64,000 nt of DNA from Chelydra serpentina (taxonomy: Eukaryota; Chordata; Testudines; Chelydridae): assembly GCA_037349315.1 (NCBI GenBank), contig JBAIAC010000033.1:17874001-17938000 (forward strand). The letters run 5' to 3'. Positions within the stretch are counted from its first letter, which is position 1; every line of letters begins with the position of its first letter. Under the pieces are notes generated by a model, which saw only the letters and a list, made by a program, of their open reading frames with translations, ran no database searches and was not told where the DNA came from. Positions 31,712 through 42,582 of this stretch are shown piece by piece. Both the position numbers and the translations under genes were made by a program.

Positions 31712-33340
31712 TTGAAACAGTTTTATATGGGGTATTTTGAGCAGCTGTTGGTGGGAAGTTCATGGGAACCTAGAAAGGTCACCAAGACTCATAAGACTCC
31801 ATTAAAAATCTTAACAGATGACTAATGAAAATTCAGAACTTATTCTTCGAAAAAAAATCAGTTTTTTTTTAATGAACCAAGCAAAGGCACTAGCCCTCAG
31901 TGAGGACTGTGTTGCGTTAACACGCATCCAGTTTCCAAGTAGCCATTTCTTCTGCAGCCCTGCTTAGAAAAATAAGAAATCAAAGTATAGTTGGAATTTC
32001 TTTGCACTGGAAAAAATGGCATAAGCTATTTTAATCTTACTTTTCAAAATATTCACCTTTGGGCAGAGGTCAAGCCTGGAAAATTTCAGTCCCAGAGTGA
32101 ATGTTTTAGAAAGTTGTAAACATGTGAAAATGAGGTTGTAAATAAAGCCAGCTGAGTACCGTGTAACACCACAGTCATCAGTAGGACCAAACCCAATGCA
32201 CCACACTAGTTGTGAAAGTTCATGTGAATTTCTGAACAGTTTTTTTATTTGTTATTCACAAACAACTCACATGCGCTTCGGTTCATATAGATGTTTGGGG
32301 AATGGCTATTTGAATATTGCTATTTGCATATGAAAAAGGGAATTTGTGCACCAGACTCATTTTGGTTATTTGCTATTTATCATTCTCCTATTTAAAAATG
32401 ATCCATTTGTCCAGTCAGGGAATGTAAACATAATATGTGATTTATGTAACCAATCACGCCACTGAAAAACAAAAGTGAAAAATGAAAAGAACGCAGTTCT
32501 TGAGTAACCTGTGCTGAAGTATATTTGTATCAACTGTTTATTGAACAATTATGAATTGGAAATAAATTCATAAAGATCAGCAAGAACAATTCATGAACAG
32601 AAGAAAGGGTTCCATTAATCAGAACATTTGTTACAAATAATACTGGCTCTAGATGAATGGAAACTGCAGACCTAACAGTCACTTTTAGGGATAGTGATAA
32701 TATTTCTTTTCACCAATCTCTCTCTCAAAATCCACATGCAACATAATGTAAAGTGTGGGGGTGGGAGAGTTGTGAGCAAATGTTCACATTTACAAAATAC
32801 AGTATTTAAATTCCAAACTGCATATGAGTGGGATAATTTTTTAAAAAAAATGTTAACCTCAGGATTATAGGACCAAGTAGTAGAAAAAGTATTCATGCAT
32901 ATGAAATCTCCTACTGGAATTAACTTACACTTTGAGTTCTGCGGCTTCTGTGAATGATACAAAAAAACAAAGTGCAAAAGACTTACACAGTAGCATAATT
33001 AGAGGTTTACCCAGGAACGGGGCAGGAGCTGAGTGCAGAGGCATTTAAGTGTAGAAAAATATTTCCAGGTTTGAAGATGTAGCATAGAAAGCAGGATGAT
33101 GACACTTGGAATTAATATAACATTTATAAATATTTGTATTATTAAATAATGAACTGGGAGTCTGCATTCAACAGATTGTGACATTATACAAATGAGATAC
33201 ATACAAATGACTTTAAAATACTTACATTGTAATAGTTCCACTAGTATTTATAGATTGTACTACATCAGTTACTTTACATTTTGCAATATATTCTAACCTA
33301 TTTTACAATAGATTAGTGGGCAGGATTTTTTTTTTTACTT
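31712..33340. other. Non-coding DNA, no recognised gene
   Basis: AT-rich. 32215-32640 has loosely repeated GTTCATGAATT-type words on both strands and may be an old inverted element. The 32672-33241 minus frames are low-information chance ORFs. Confidence 0.45.
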
Positions 33341-33413
33341 GGGACTTGATGCAAAGCCTATTGAAATCCGTTCAAAGACTCAAATTGACTTCAAGGGGCT
33401 TTGGATAGGACCT
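33341..33413. repeat. Palindromic MITE
   Basis: GGGACTTGATGCAAAGCC and GGCTTTGGATAGGACC are inverted arms around ATTGAAATCCGTTC and AAATTGACTTCAAG. 73 bp. Confidence 0.6.
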
Positions 33414-33489
33414 TGTCTTATGAACTTTAATTTCTGGCACTGCTCATGTAATAAAAATATGGTGGTGAACTCTTGCCTCAAGAATGCCC

Positions 33490-33937
33490 CCTTGCATCAT
33501 GGCCCAATGTTGCAGGAGTCTTCCTCTCTCCTTCACGCTCTGAGGGCCATCTGCCCCTCAGGCTGAGAAGCATTTAAATGATCCCTTTCAGGGTAACAAA
33601 AGCTCAAACTAATGTCCAAAGTGTCTCAACAAATCAGCCCTCCCTCTAGGCTCTGGTCTTCGGTCTCCTTTTTCTAATACTCCAGAATTTTCTCCCCTCC
33701 CCCACCCTTATTGAGCACTGCTCCCTCGGGCATCAGTTCTCTTGCAGACTTCTTCTGCTCTCCATGGTTCCTCCTTTCAAACTGAACTCTCTCCCCTTTT
33801 ATGAGGTCCAGGTGTTCATTATATTATCACCTGGCACGTCCCTGCCCTCTAGCTGAGAAGTAACATCTGTTGCACCAGTGCTGTAAATAATTGGCTATTA
33901 ACCCTTTCCAGCCCGTGATGGGGTTTCACCCCGTCAC
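33490..33937 (-). mobile_element. LTR-like fragment, minus strand
   Basis: On the minus strand it begins TGTGACGGGGTGAAACC at 33937, the terminal style of LTRs B and C. A CATAAAAGG box follows at about 33805. The distal end is not found, so it is truncated or incompletely recognised. No viral gene adjoins. Confidence 0.4.
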
Positions 33938-35143
33938 ACTCCAATAGTGACTTCAAGGCAAATTGAACTGAAATAAGATACTTAAATAAAGTATTAATTA
34001 TTGGAATGACAGGCTTATTAATGAGATTATTCTGGACACAAGACATTCCTTTTGATAAAGAGCCTAGACACCAGCTTAAAAGTGGACAGGAAAGAGTTAG
34101 TTAATAACTGATGGCCTCTGAGAAAGAGATATTGCTCCAGGGAACTGCTATCCAGAAGACACTAGTGATCTCTCTTCTTGGCAGTCTCAGCAGAGGCCAG
34201 CCACCATGACTGGGCCCTCCTCCCACTCATGTCTAGAGGCAGTACCTCCAGGTCAGGGTGAAACACCATACAGAATCTCACAAGGGCCAGACTCTGCTAC
34301 TCCCCCGAACATTCCACTGAAGCTAGATGGTCTTTCTTAAAGAATGGCTTGAAATGAAAGAATGTGAGACTTAACCTGTAAAGGCAAAGAGCCCAATACT
34401 GATGGTTTGAAGAAGTTTGCTTTTCCTTGTGAAAAATGGATTGATCAATATTGCTGGCAGACTTTTTCTATTAAACTTTTTTTAACTGGGGAGTCTAGAC
34501 ACCTCTTAGAAATCAACTCCTTTCTCACAATTACTGCAGTGAGATTCCTTTTTGTTCTCACATTGGGTTTTATTTGCATTTTAGCCAGAGATGTACAGTA
34601 GTTCTCTGATTCATAGCACCAAGGTACTTAAAATGTTTAATGAGTTCTGACTCCCAACACAATATCTTAACTTGAACAAAGCTGCAATAATTCTAATAGT
34701 TCATTAGAAAAATGTGATGGCTTTGAAAAGAAACTTCAGCAAAGATTTGGGATTACATCAGGCAACAGAAAATATCTAACTTTCTTATTTTTTTTATTTC
34801 AAAAATATATGTAAAGAATTTTTAAAAACCAAACTAAACCCGAGCACAGCTACACAGGAGTACCCTGTGGCCAGTGCATCATTGTGTGATGATTTGCCTT
34901 CCCATTGGTTGTGCTAATGATCATAGTACTCAGATGCCACTCATGCAAGACCACATGGACAATACCATACTTTGAATTTACTGATGCCTCCTTGACTTGG
35001 CTTCTCCAGCCCATTTCTGTTGACATCATCTCCATTATATATATGTAACTTTAAAGTCTTCTCCTGCATTTAAGTTAGCATAATACCAGACTAAGTTTTT
35101 CTGCTGGATCAGGTAAATCTTTGAATCCATTTATTTGTTGTCA
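33938..35143. other. Non-coding DNA, no recognised gene
   Basis: AT-rich. The short frame at 34407-34601 is hydrophobic but has no gene context. Confidence 0.45.
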
Positions 35144-35146
35144 TTA

Positions 35147-35442
35147 AGGGCTTGTCTTCACTACCCGCCGGATCGGCGGGTAGCAATCGATCTATCGGGG
35201 ATCGATTTTTCGCGTCTCGTTAAGACGCGATTAATCGATCCCCGATCGCGCTCCCCGTCGGCTCCGGAAATCCACGTCATCGAGCGGCGCAAGCGGAGTC
35301 GACGGGGGAGCTGCAGCGATCGACTCGCCGCTGTCCTCATGGTCAGGTAAGCCGATTACGATACGCCGACTTCAGCTACGTTATTCACGTAGCTGAAGCT
35401 GCGTATCGTAGATCGACCCCCCTCCCTAGTGTAGCCCTGGGC
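35147..35442 (+). mobile_element. Harbinger-like MITE, copy e (best preserved)
   Basis: AGGGCTTGTCTTCACTACCC at the left, GTGTAGCCCTGGGC at the right, flanked by TTA on both sides (35144-35146, 35443-35445). Three hairpins are intact: ACCCGCCGGATCGGCGGGT near the left end, GATCGATTTTT/CGCGTCT...AGACGCG/AATCGATC in the middle-left, and the subterminal ACTTCAGCTACGT (35369-35381) with ACGTAGCTGAAGC (35387-35399). By hand count it carries about 39 CpG in 296 bp. A 71-codon frame (35135-35350) is only the product of its high GC. Confidence 0.88.
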
Positions 35443-35445
35443 TTA

Positions 35446-38400
35446 GTAACAAAGACTTAATTAACTTTAAACTTTATTCTTAAGTGTTTGAGCAGCTTCA
35501 ATAAGAAGCTATGGCAAAGACACTGTTTTATTTTTCTTCCAACTTGAGAAGAATTTATATTCTATCCAGTATATTTGGTACCTAAATCATATTGGGTGAA
35601 ATTGGCTGCTGGATAAAGGGCCCCTACAAGTCCTGTTCACCACCTATCTCCAACTAAAGCCTACAAAAATGAATTTAAGTGGGAATTACATAGTGAATTG
35701 TCCTTGTGTGGGTCAGCTTTCTTTACAGGGATGACTTTCACCCACTGTGAACTGATGCTGATTTAAAAAAAAATCATTTGAAATTATCAGCATGTTGCAA
35801 TAATACACTAAAGTTATCCTGCAGTGGTCTCTGTGGGCTGGGTGAGTAGTCTCTGTCCAGTACAGGAACTAGGACAGGTGTCCTCATACAAACATCCATG
35901 CTTAGCACTAATAGACTTTCAGCAGAAAGGTCAATGGGTGACTATGCATGGAGGCTGCACTGTACAGGTGGTCCTTTCAGGTTCGTGGTACAAGCTTCCC
36001 CACACAGCTCCACCAATGTCCATGCTGTAACTTTAGTGTGCAAAGAGAGGACTTCACTTCCTAGAGCTTTCAATTTGGTTCCTTGTTGCTAGCACTGAAG
36101 TCACGTAAAAAAACAACTAAAATTCAAAACCCTTTAATAGGTGGAGAGCTAGCAGCAACCTGAAGTGCTTACATGCAACCAATCACGTTACTGATGTTGC
36201 TGTCACTTAGATCCAAATTCACCTCTGCCATAAACTCTGAAACTCTATTGATACCAATGGATTGGCTGGTTTTGATGTCAATAGAGTTGGGCCTGATTAG
36301 GTCAGCAGTGCAATTGGTCCTCAAAATACATTTGACCCTGATTAGCATTTCTGAGTGGTTAGGACTGTTCAAGATATATACTGTCTGGACCTTCAAGAAC
36401 ACTTGTGCTTTATCCTGCTTGAATTCTTTACCAGCTCCCAACAAAGACTGTGACCTACCTTGTGAAAAATTGACTGTGGAATATATGTTTGTATCTTTCC
36501 AGAAAGACTTCTGCTCTCAGGGCTACAGGGGTGGAAAAGTTGCAGCAAAAAGTGCTCCTGCCCTTTTAACCTCCCAGCAACAAGCTTGACAGATGGTGCC
36601 CTTTTTCTCAGTTGGCTGAATAGCAGTTGCATACAGGTGGCAAACGACAAAATTTAAATAAAGTACTGTAGAGTTGCAAAGATAATGTACAATTTCTCCA
36701 GCAAGGGACACAGTGCAAGAGATCCCTGATTTGGGCCTCTTTAATTCAGACAGCAATTCTCTGGATTTTTTACAGTGCTGCCATTCTATTTCATAACACT
36801 TTAAATTATTGTATAATTTTCAAGTAACAGTTCCCATTTTTTTGCCACAATCAATTACAGTTTGAATCTCTTTTTGAAGAGAACAGTGATGATGGCATTC
36901 AATCAAAATGACCGAAGTAAAAAACCAAAACTATCACCCCCCCCCCACCCATAATGTGGCCATTACAACGTGAACACTGAGTGTAAGAAAATGTTTGCTG
37001 TCTGATTTATGTTTTGCTTTTGAAATGTTCTTGGCATAAGATGAGCATACTGGGTGTGGTGTGCAAGCAGGAATTAAAGAAAAGATAGTTGGAGTGTGGT
37101 GCTGTGTACTGATCCATAGAAGCACTGGGTAGATGTCGAAGTCATAATCAGCATCCAACCCAAATTCATCAGTCGATAACAGTCTATTGATTTTAAGAAG
37201 TAAACATTTCCAGCACCATAGTCCATGTGGCTAAAAACTCTTTCTCTCTGGATCTGTATGCCCAAACTTTTCATACACCAATTCCTTTTTGTGTCATTTC
37301 TTTGCAATGTTACTGATAGATTTATACAGTCTGTGTATTTTATTAGTGTGCTCCCCAACCTGTGCAATATTGCTAGAAAGCAACTAATTCCACCAGTTAT
37401 TGCCCTTAATCCTATCAAATAGCTCACTCAATATTAGCTCCATCATTCAATGTACTCACTACTAGCTCTAGCTATCAGTGCACCCCTGAACATTAATTTC
37501 AGTATCTTTGATAGCATTAACTGCATTCAGGTATCAAAAGGAATCAGAATTGGTCATCTAAACTGGGAAGTTCTTACAAAGCAATTGCAGATAATCCCCT
37601 TCCCCCCTCCCCTTTTTCCCTTCTCCCCCTGTTTAGGAAACAGGAGATCTTTTAGAATTGCATCCATAATAAAGTGGGGGGAAAATGTGGCACTCTGAGG
37701 AATACGTATCTGAAGCATACACATTCAAAACTGACCTTTTTAGAAAATTAGGATCAATTCAGAGATTTCAACTTGTAACCGTTATAATCCCTTGACTTCA
37801 ACTTGTAAGTTACCTGCAAAAATGAAGCTCCAATCTAAAGAACAATTTAATAAACTGTTGAGACAGTGCAACATTCATTATAAACTCATTCAACTATGGT
37901 TAGGTTAAAAAGTCCTGACCTCACAGCAGGAGCAGTCAGGAAAGTGTGTTGCAATCATACTTCATCATCTTTATGCATCTTTGCATTGTGTAGTATGAAA
38001 GATTCTCCAACAGAGGGAGAAATGTACTGAAACATAAAATGAGCTACAGTTTGGCAGCACTAGATGGTGCAAGGCTATGTGCAAAAGACTATGTGAAGAT
38101 TATTTTGAATGCCTTAAATTAAAAGATATATTACTCCTCATTGATGCTCATATGAAATGGCAATAGATATCTCTGCCACTTTTGTTACCAGTAATCATTG
38201 TTTTGGTTATTTTCTTTGAACCTTAATCAAATAGTTGAGAGGTTGTTTTATAGTTGGTGGGGTTTTTTTAACATCCATAATAATCTGGTCTAATGAGTTG
38301 CACTCTTCATTGATCGCAGTGATAGCTGTTCCTTAATTCAAAATTAAGCTACAGTGAAATATGCTTTAAGGGAGATATGTGATAACATTGCATGTCTAGT

Positions 38401-38525
38401 CATTATCACAATAATCCTTACATAAAAGCTGTAAAATAAAAAACTTACACATTGCTAAAACAAAGCAGTCTTTGATAAGAACTCTGAATGCAGAATACAG
38501 TGTATTGCATATGGAGAAAAATGTC
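35446..38525. other. Non-coding DNA, no recognised gene
   Basis: 36209-36297 contains a decayed palindromic MITE (CAAATTCACCTCTGCC, TATTGATACCAATGGATTGG, GATGTCAATAGAGTTGGG). The 138-codon frame 36173-36589 and the 91-codon frame on the opposite strand both cover it, and I reject both. A C-run lies at 36939. The remaining sequence is AT-rich and unremarkable. Confidence 0.5.
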
Positions 38526-38528
38526 TCA

Positions 38529-38823
38529 GGATAAATCTACACTACCCGCCCGAATTGGCGGGTAGAGATCAATCTTCTGGGATCAATTTATCGCGTCTCA
38601 TCTGGACACGATAAATCGATCCCAGAAGCGCTCCCCATCGACTCCGGAACTCCTGCTCGGTGAGAGGAGGAAGCGCTGTCGACGGGGGAGCCTGCCTGTG
38701 CCGCGTGGACCCGCAGTAAGTAAGATTTATTTCGATCTAGGAAACGTCGACTTCAGCTACGCTATTCTCGTAGCTGAAGTTGCGTATCCTAGATCGATCC
38801 CCCGCCCCAGTGTAGACCAGCCC
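38529..38823 (+). mobile_element. Harbinger-like MITE, copy f
   Basis: GGATAAATCTACACTACCC at the left, GTGTAGACCAGCCC at the right, flanked by TCA on both sides (38526-38528, 38824-38826), a perfect 3-bp duplication although not TWA. The left hairpin ACCCGCC/GGCGGGT, the ATCGAT-type hairpin and the subterminal ACTTCAGCTACG...CGTAGCTGAAGT hairpin (38750-38780) are kept, with a wider loop. Confidence 0.85.
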
Positions 38824-38893
38824 TCAGTGAGCTGAACTTCATAAATTATATGGCGTGGAGACACATTTTGGGATAACTGCTGTTCTTTTGTAA

Positions 38894-39052
38894 GGGCCCA
38901 ACTCAATTTTCCATCCCTATTTACCAAAGTGCTTAAACATATGCTTAACTTTAGGCATCAATTGGGACTTGAGCAAGTGCTTACATTTTAACACATTCTT
39001 ACAGCGATTTGTTGACTTAAGCATGTGCTTACAGTGCTTGGCTGAATTGTGA
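38894..39052. repeat. Palindromic MITE, AAGCA-rich arms
   Basis: The left arm has AAGTGCTTAAACATATGC and the right arm has AAGCATGTGCTTACAGTGC. GGGCCCAACTCAA at the left and TTGGCTGAATTGTGA at the right mark the ends. 159 bp. Confidence 0.55.
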
Positions 39053-39864
39053 CTATAGTGCAGAGGTTTTCAAGTACTCTTGAATGAAAATGTCATGTCA
39101 ACCCAAAGACTTTTGAGCAGTAGAACTCTCATTGCAGAACTCTATAAAGTTGATCACTGCTGCGTCAGCAGTTTTGTTTTATTTTTAAGAGACCCTGCCA
39201 AAGGAAGAGGGGCTCTTTAAACTTTGGCGAGGCCACTTTTACTCCCAGCAGCAAAATTAACCAATATGGAAATAATTATTCTACCTTAACCAAATCCTCT
39301 GTCCAGCTAGTTGCAAATGGCTGTGCTCAGCAGTGAAACTAACTGCACTGGGAATATTACAAAATGACTCTTCCTGAGAGAGCAATTCATATAACATTGT
39401 CAAATTACACAATGTCAGAGCAAGGTACTGAAGAGCATATTGCAATGACAAATACATGTGCAAAGTCCTGTGACTAATGTAGTTGGTGAAAATGGAGACT
39501 CGTATTTCAGAGCAACTTGTGGGACATTTGACTTCATAGGCTATCTGGGGCTATGAATGCGGCAGGTGTTATGCTTTCCACCTCTGAGATGGGAAGTGAA
39601 CAGCTTGAGTTGGGCTCTTGTCCCTTATCTTACTGGCAATGAGCCAACTGTGTGTACAGTAGAGGTAGTTCTATTTCTAAGCTCATAGAAGAACTTAAGC
39701 TTTGCTCAGTTGGCACTGATGGCATGCTTGGGCAGACAGTGGCAGTTCATGGAAAGGTTAGAAAAAGTGTTTTTGCATCAGAATTGTATTGGTGCCTGGA
39801 ACTGAGTTTCAAAGGAAAGAAGGCCAGATCACCACATGGGCCATTAGTCAGGATGGGAGCAACA
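39053..39864. other. Non-coding DNA, no recognised gene
   Basis: Mixed composition, no repeat termini, only short frames. Confidence 0.45.
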
Positions 39865-39872
39865 CTATCTGG

Positions 39873-39983
39873 GGATGTCCCAATTTTATAGGGACAGACC
39901 CGATTTTTGGGTCTTTTTCTTATATAGGATCCTATTATCCCCCACCCCCTGTCCTGATTTTTCACACTTGCTGTTTGGTCACC
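39873..39983. mobile_element. 111-bp insert with perfect 8-bp duplication
   Basis: CTATCTGG at 39865-39872 and 39984-39991 flanks the insert exactly. The interior reads CAATTTTATAGGGACAG, TTTTTCTTATATAGG and CCCCACCCCCTGTCC, ending TTGGTCACC. The 8-bp duplication points to hAT. The left terminus seems shortened, so the terminal inverted repeat is not evident. Frames 39652-40066 cross it and are rejected. Confidence 0.78.
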
Positions 39984-39991
39984 CTATCTGG

Positions 39992-41820
39992 GGAGCAGTG
40001 GCCAAAAGTCACTCAACCCTAAAAGACCTTGGGGAAGTCACCTTGCTATCTCTTTCCAAGGACTAGTAAGTAGAAAACGATGCTCCAAGACACTTTGGGG
40101 AAAATCACAGGTAATACCAATGATTCAGAAGAGATGGCAGAGGCAAGGAAAGTGATCTCAGGCCAGGTAAGTGAGCCATAATTATTTGTAATCCAGTGAT
40201 AAAATCCAGTATCAAGTGGTGATTATACTTGTGTAAAACTTGGTGTTTTAACTTTTCGGGGGTTAGATGATGAGTGTTTAAAGCCCAGATGTCACAGTGA
40301 TGGGTGCTTGATAGACTCATTTTCTTGGGGTATGAACCCAACTGGATCAAAAGCAAAGTATCACCAAATACTGCAACTGGAACTCAGTCAAAACTCCCAA
40401 CTTTCACATGGCATCCACTGAAATCACGTGAAACTGCCAATTGCTCACAATTTTAATGCAAAACTGTAACTCAGCCCAGGATCAGTTGAAAAGGGGCCCA
40501 AGGGCACTCAAAAGCTTTAGACTCACATAACCTGAATTTTAAATTTGTTACAAAACCTAAAAACAAGCAAGTTTGCATGGTTTCAAGTTTTGTTATGAGT
40601 CTTTCACACAGCTCTGGTTGTGGGTTACTAGTTAGGCAGACAAGTGGGCTGACAGACAGTAAGATGTTTTTAGGTCAGACGGGTTCATTACTCTATCTGC
40701 AGTATTTAAAAAAATATATTTAAGCTTACTTGCTGACAACAGAGATGTTTGTGCATTTTGAACTGTTAATGCTTTAATAATAGGAGAAAATCAAGACAAA
40801 TTATTTCTCAGATTTGATCTCTTGATGGCCTCTTAATGAGCAAAAGTGCTAACTAGATTTTCTAGTTAGGAGACCTGCTGAACTATATAGATCTCATCAA
40901 GGTGACAGTAAAAAACCTTTGCCACTAACATTGGAAATTATGTTGGATAATAACATGTAAAGTAAAATATAACTGAACTACCTCAAGTAAAAAGGATGAA
41001 AGCAGAAGATTAGACTGTCTAGGGCACAAACCCTGAATTAGTACCAGACCAGCACAACAACACAATCTCCATCTCTAAATGCAATGAAGGTGGAAATCCT
41101 CTCCACCCTCTTCTCAGTAGTATCCATCAACTCTCACCCATAGAGCTAGTCCACATAGTGAATCAGCTGGCAGTCCCTGACCTACACAAAGTCTTTCAGA
41201 TGTGAAGAGCTTTCACTTATTTAACCAATAAGATCAACAAAAGCATGGATGGCCTTGCAAGGAGTGTGAGAGCTGAGCTTATTGCAAGAAGACAATTAAC
41301 CCAGCTGCCTTTTTAAGGTTTAACATTCTCTGCAACAGGACCCCAATTATGTATTGCCTTATCAGGAAGAGACTAGACCAGGCTTGACCATATTAAGGTC
41401 TAAATGCAGGACTCACCTCTTTAACTCTCTCCCTCCAGAACTAGGCCTTAGTAATGACACTTGGAGGGAAAAAAAGTGAAAACAAGAGAAGGAGAAAAGA
41501 GCAAAACAACACGAGAAGAGTAAAAGAAGGACAAGGGGGGAAAGAGTGAATAGAGCCCTTTTGGAGCATGCTCTGTGCTGCCTTTAAATTGTGTTGTTCA
41601 TTGCTCAGAAGCCAGCGGTGTGACAGGCGGCTTAGAAATACCTGAAAAAGATAGGTACGCTATTGTCTTGTCTTTCTGAACTGTCAGAATTCCCTCCAAG
41701 CTTCCATGCAATCTAATGCCAAGGCTCGCAGGTTACCTCACTCTCCGTTCCACCTCCACTATACCATAGTCTCACTAAGACGAGAAAAAAATATCAACAT
41801 GTTCAATGTAAAGACCTGAT
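39992..41820. other. Non-coding DNA, no recognised gene
   Basis: AT-rich. Around 40380-40620 words such as AAACTGCCAATTGCTCAC recur loosely. No termini resolved. A purine-rich run lies at 41470-41550. Confidence 0.45.
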
Positions 41821-41822
41821 TA

Positions 41823-42580
41823 CAGTAACTCCTCACTTAAAGTCGTCCCGGTTAATGTTGGTTCGTTCTTACATTGCTGATCAATTAGGGAACATACTCA
41901 TTTACAGTTGTGAAATGCTCCATTCTAACCTCGTTTGCAGGCTACCAATGGCAGTTCAGCTGTCCCTTCACCCACTGCCATGTGCTGCTCTCTGAGACGC
42001 CTGCTTGCTGTGGGGGGGAGGGGAAGAAGAGGGGGGCTAATGTCCCCCTGCACCTTGCTTACCCCATCTTCCATAGAGCAGGGGGAACACAGGAGGGAGG
42101 GAGCTGCTGCCTTAGGCAGAAGCTGCAGCTGTAGGGCTTGCTGATCTAATTAGCAAGGCAGTGCATTTCTGACCCCACTCTTGATACCTAATTGGAAATG
42201 CACATCTCTATCTCTGAAACACATCTTTCCTGCTGGCTTGTAGAGTGTGAGAGTTAACCCTTGAGGGCTCAGTGGAGTGCAAGTTCATTTAGTAAGGCAT
42301 TCCCTGGGAAATTCCCACCCTCTGACTCCTCCATCTCAACCAAGCTTCACTATCATCATCGCTGTGTACCAGTATTCAATTGTTTGTTTAAAACGTGTGT
42401 GTACACATAAATAAATAAATATAATATATATAGTCTTTTGTCTGGTGAAAAAAAATTCCCTGGAACCTAACCCCCTACTTTACATTAATTCTTATGGGGA
42501 AATTGGATTTGTTTAACATCGTTTCGCTTAAAGTCGCATTTTTCAGGAACGTAACTACAACGTTAAGTGAGGAGTTACTG
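41823..42580. mobile_element. Tigger/pogo-type mariner element, non-autonomous
   Basis: Ends CAGTAACTCCTCACTTAA and TTAAGTGAGGAGTTACTG are perfect inverted repeats of 18 bp. TA at 41821-41822 and 42581-42582 is the expected mariner duplication. Left subterminal AGTCGTCCCGGTTAA and right subterminal CGTTTCGCTTAAAGTCG fit a Tigger-like tip. At 758 bp it is far too short for a transposase, and internal frames (41910-42144) are Ala/Arg/Leu-rich artefacts. A short AT-microsatellite lies at 42407-42430. Confidence 0.88.
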
Positions 42581-42582
42581 TA

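Noticed and set aside
36173..36589. 138-codon open frame
   Set aside because: It covers a decayed palindromic MITE and has an opposite-strand frame of 91 codons over the same DNA. No family resemblance.
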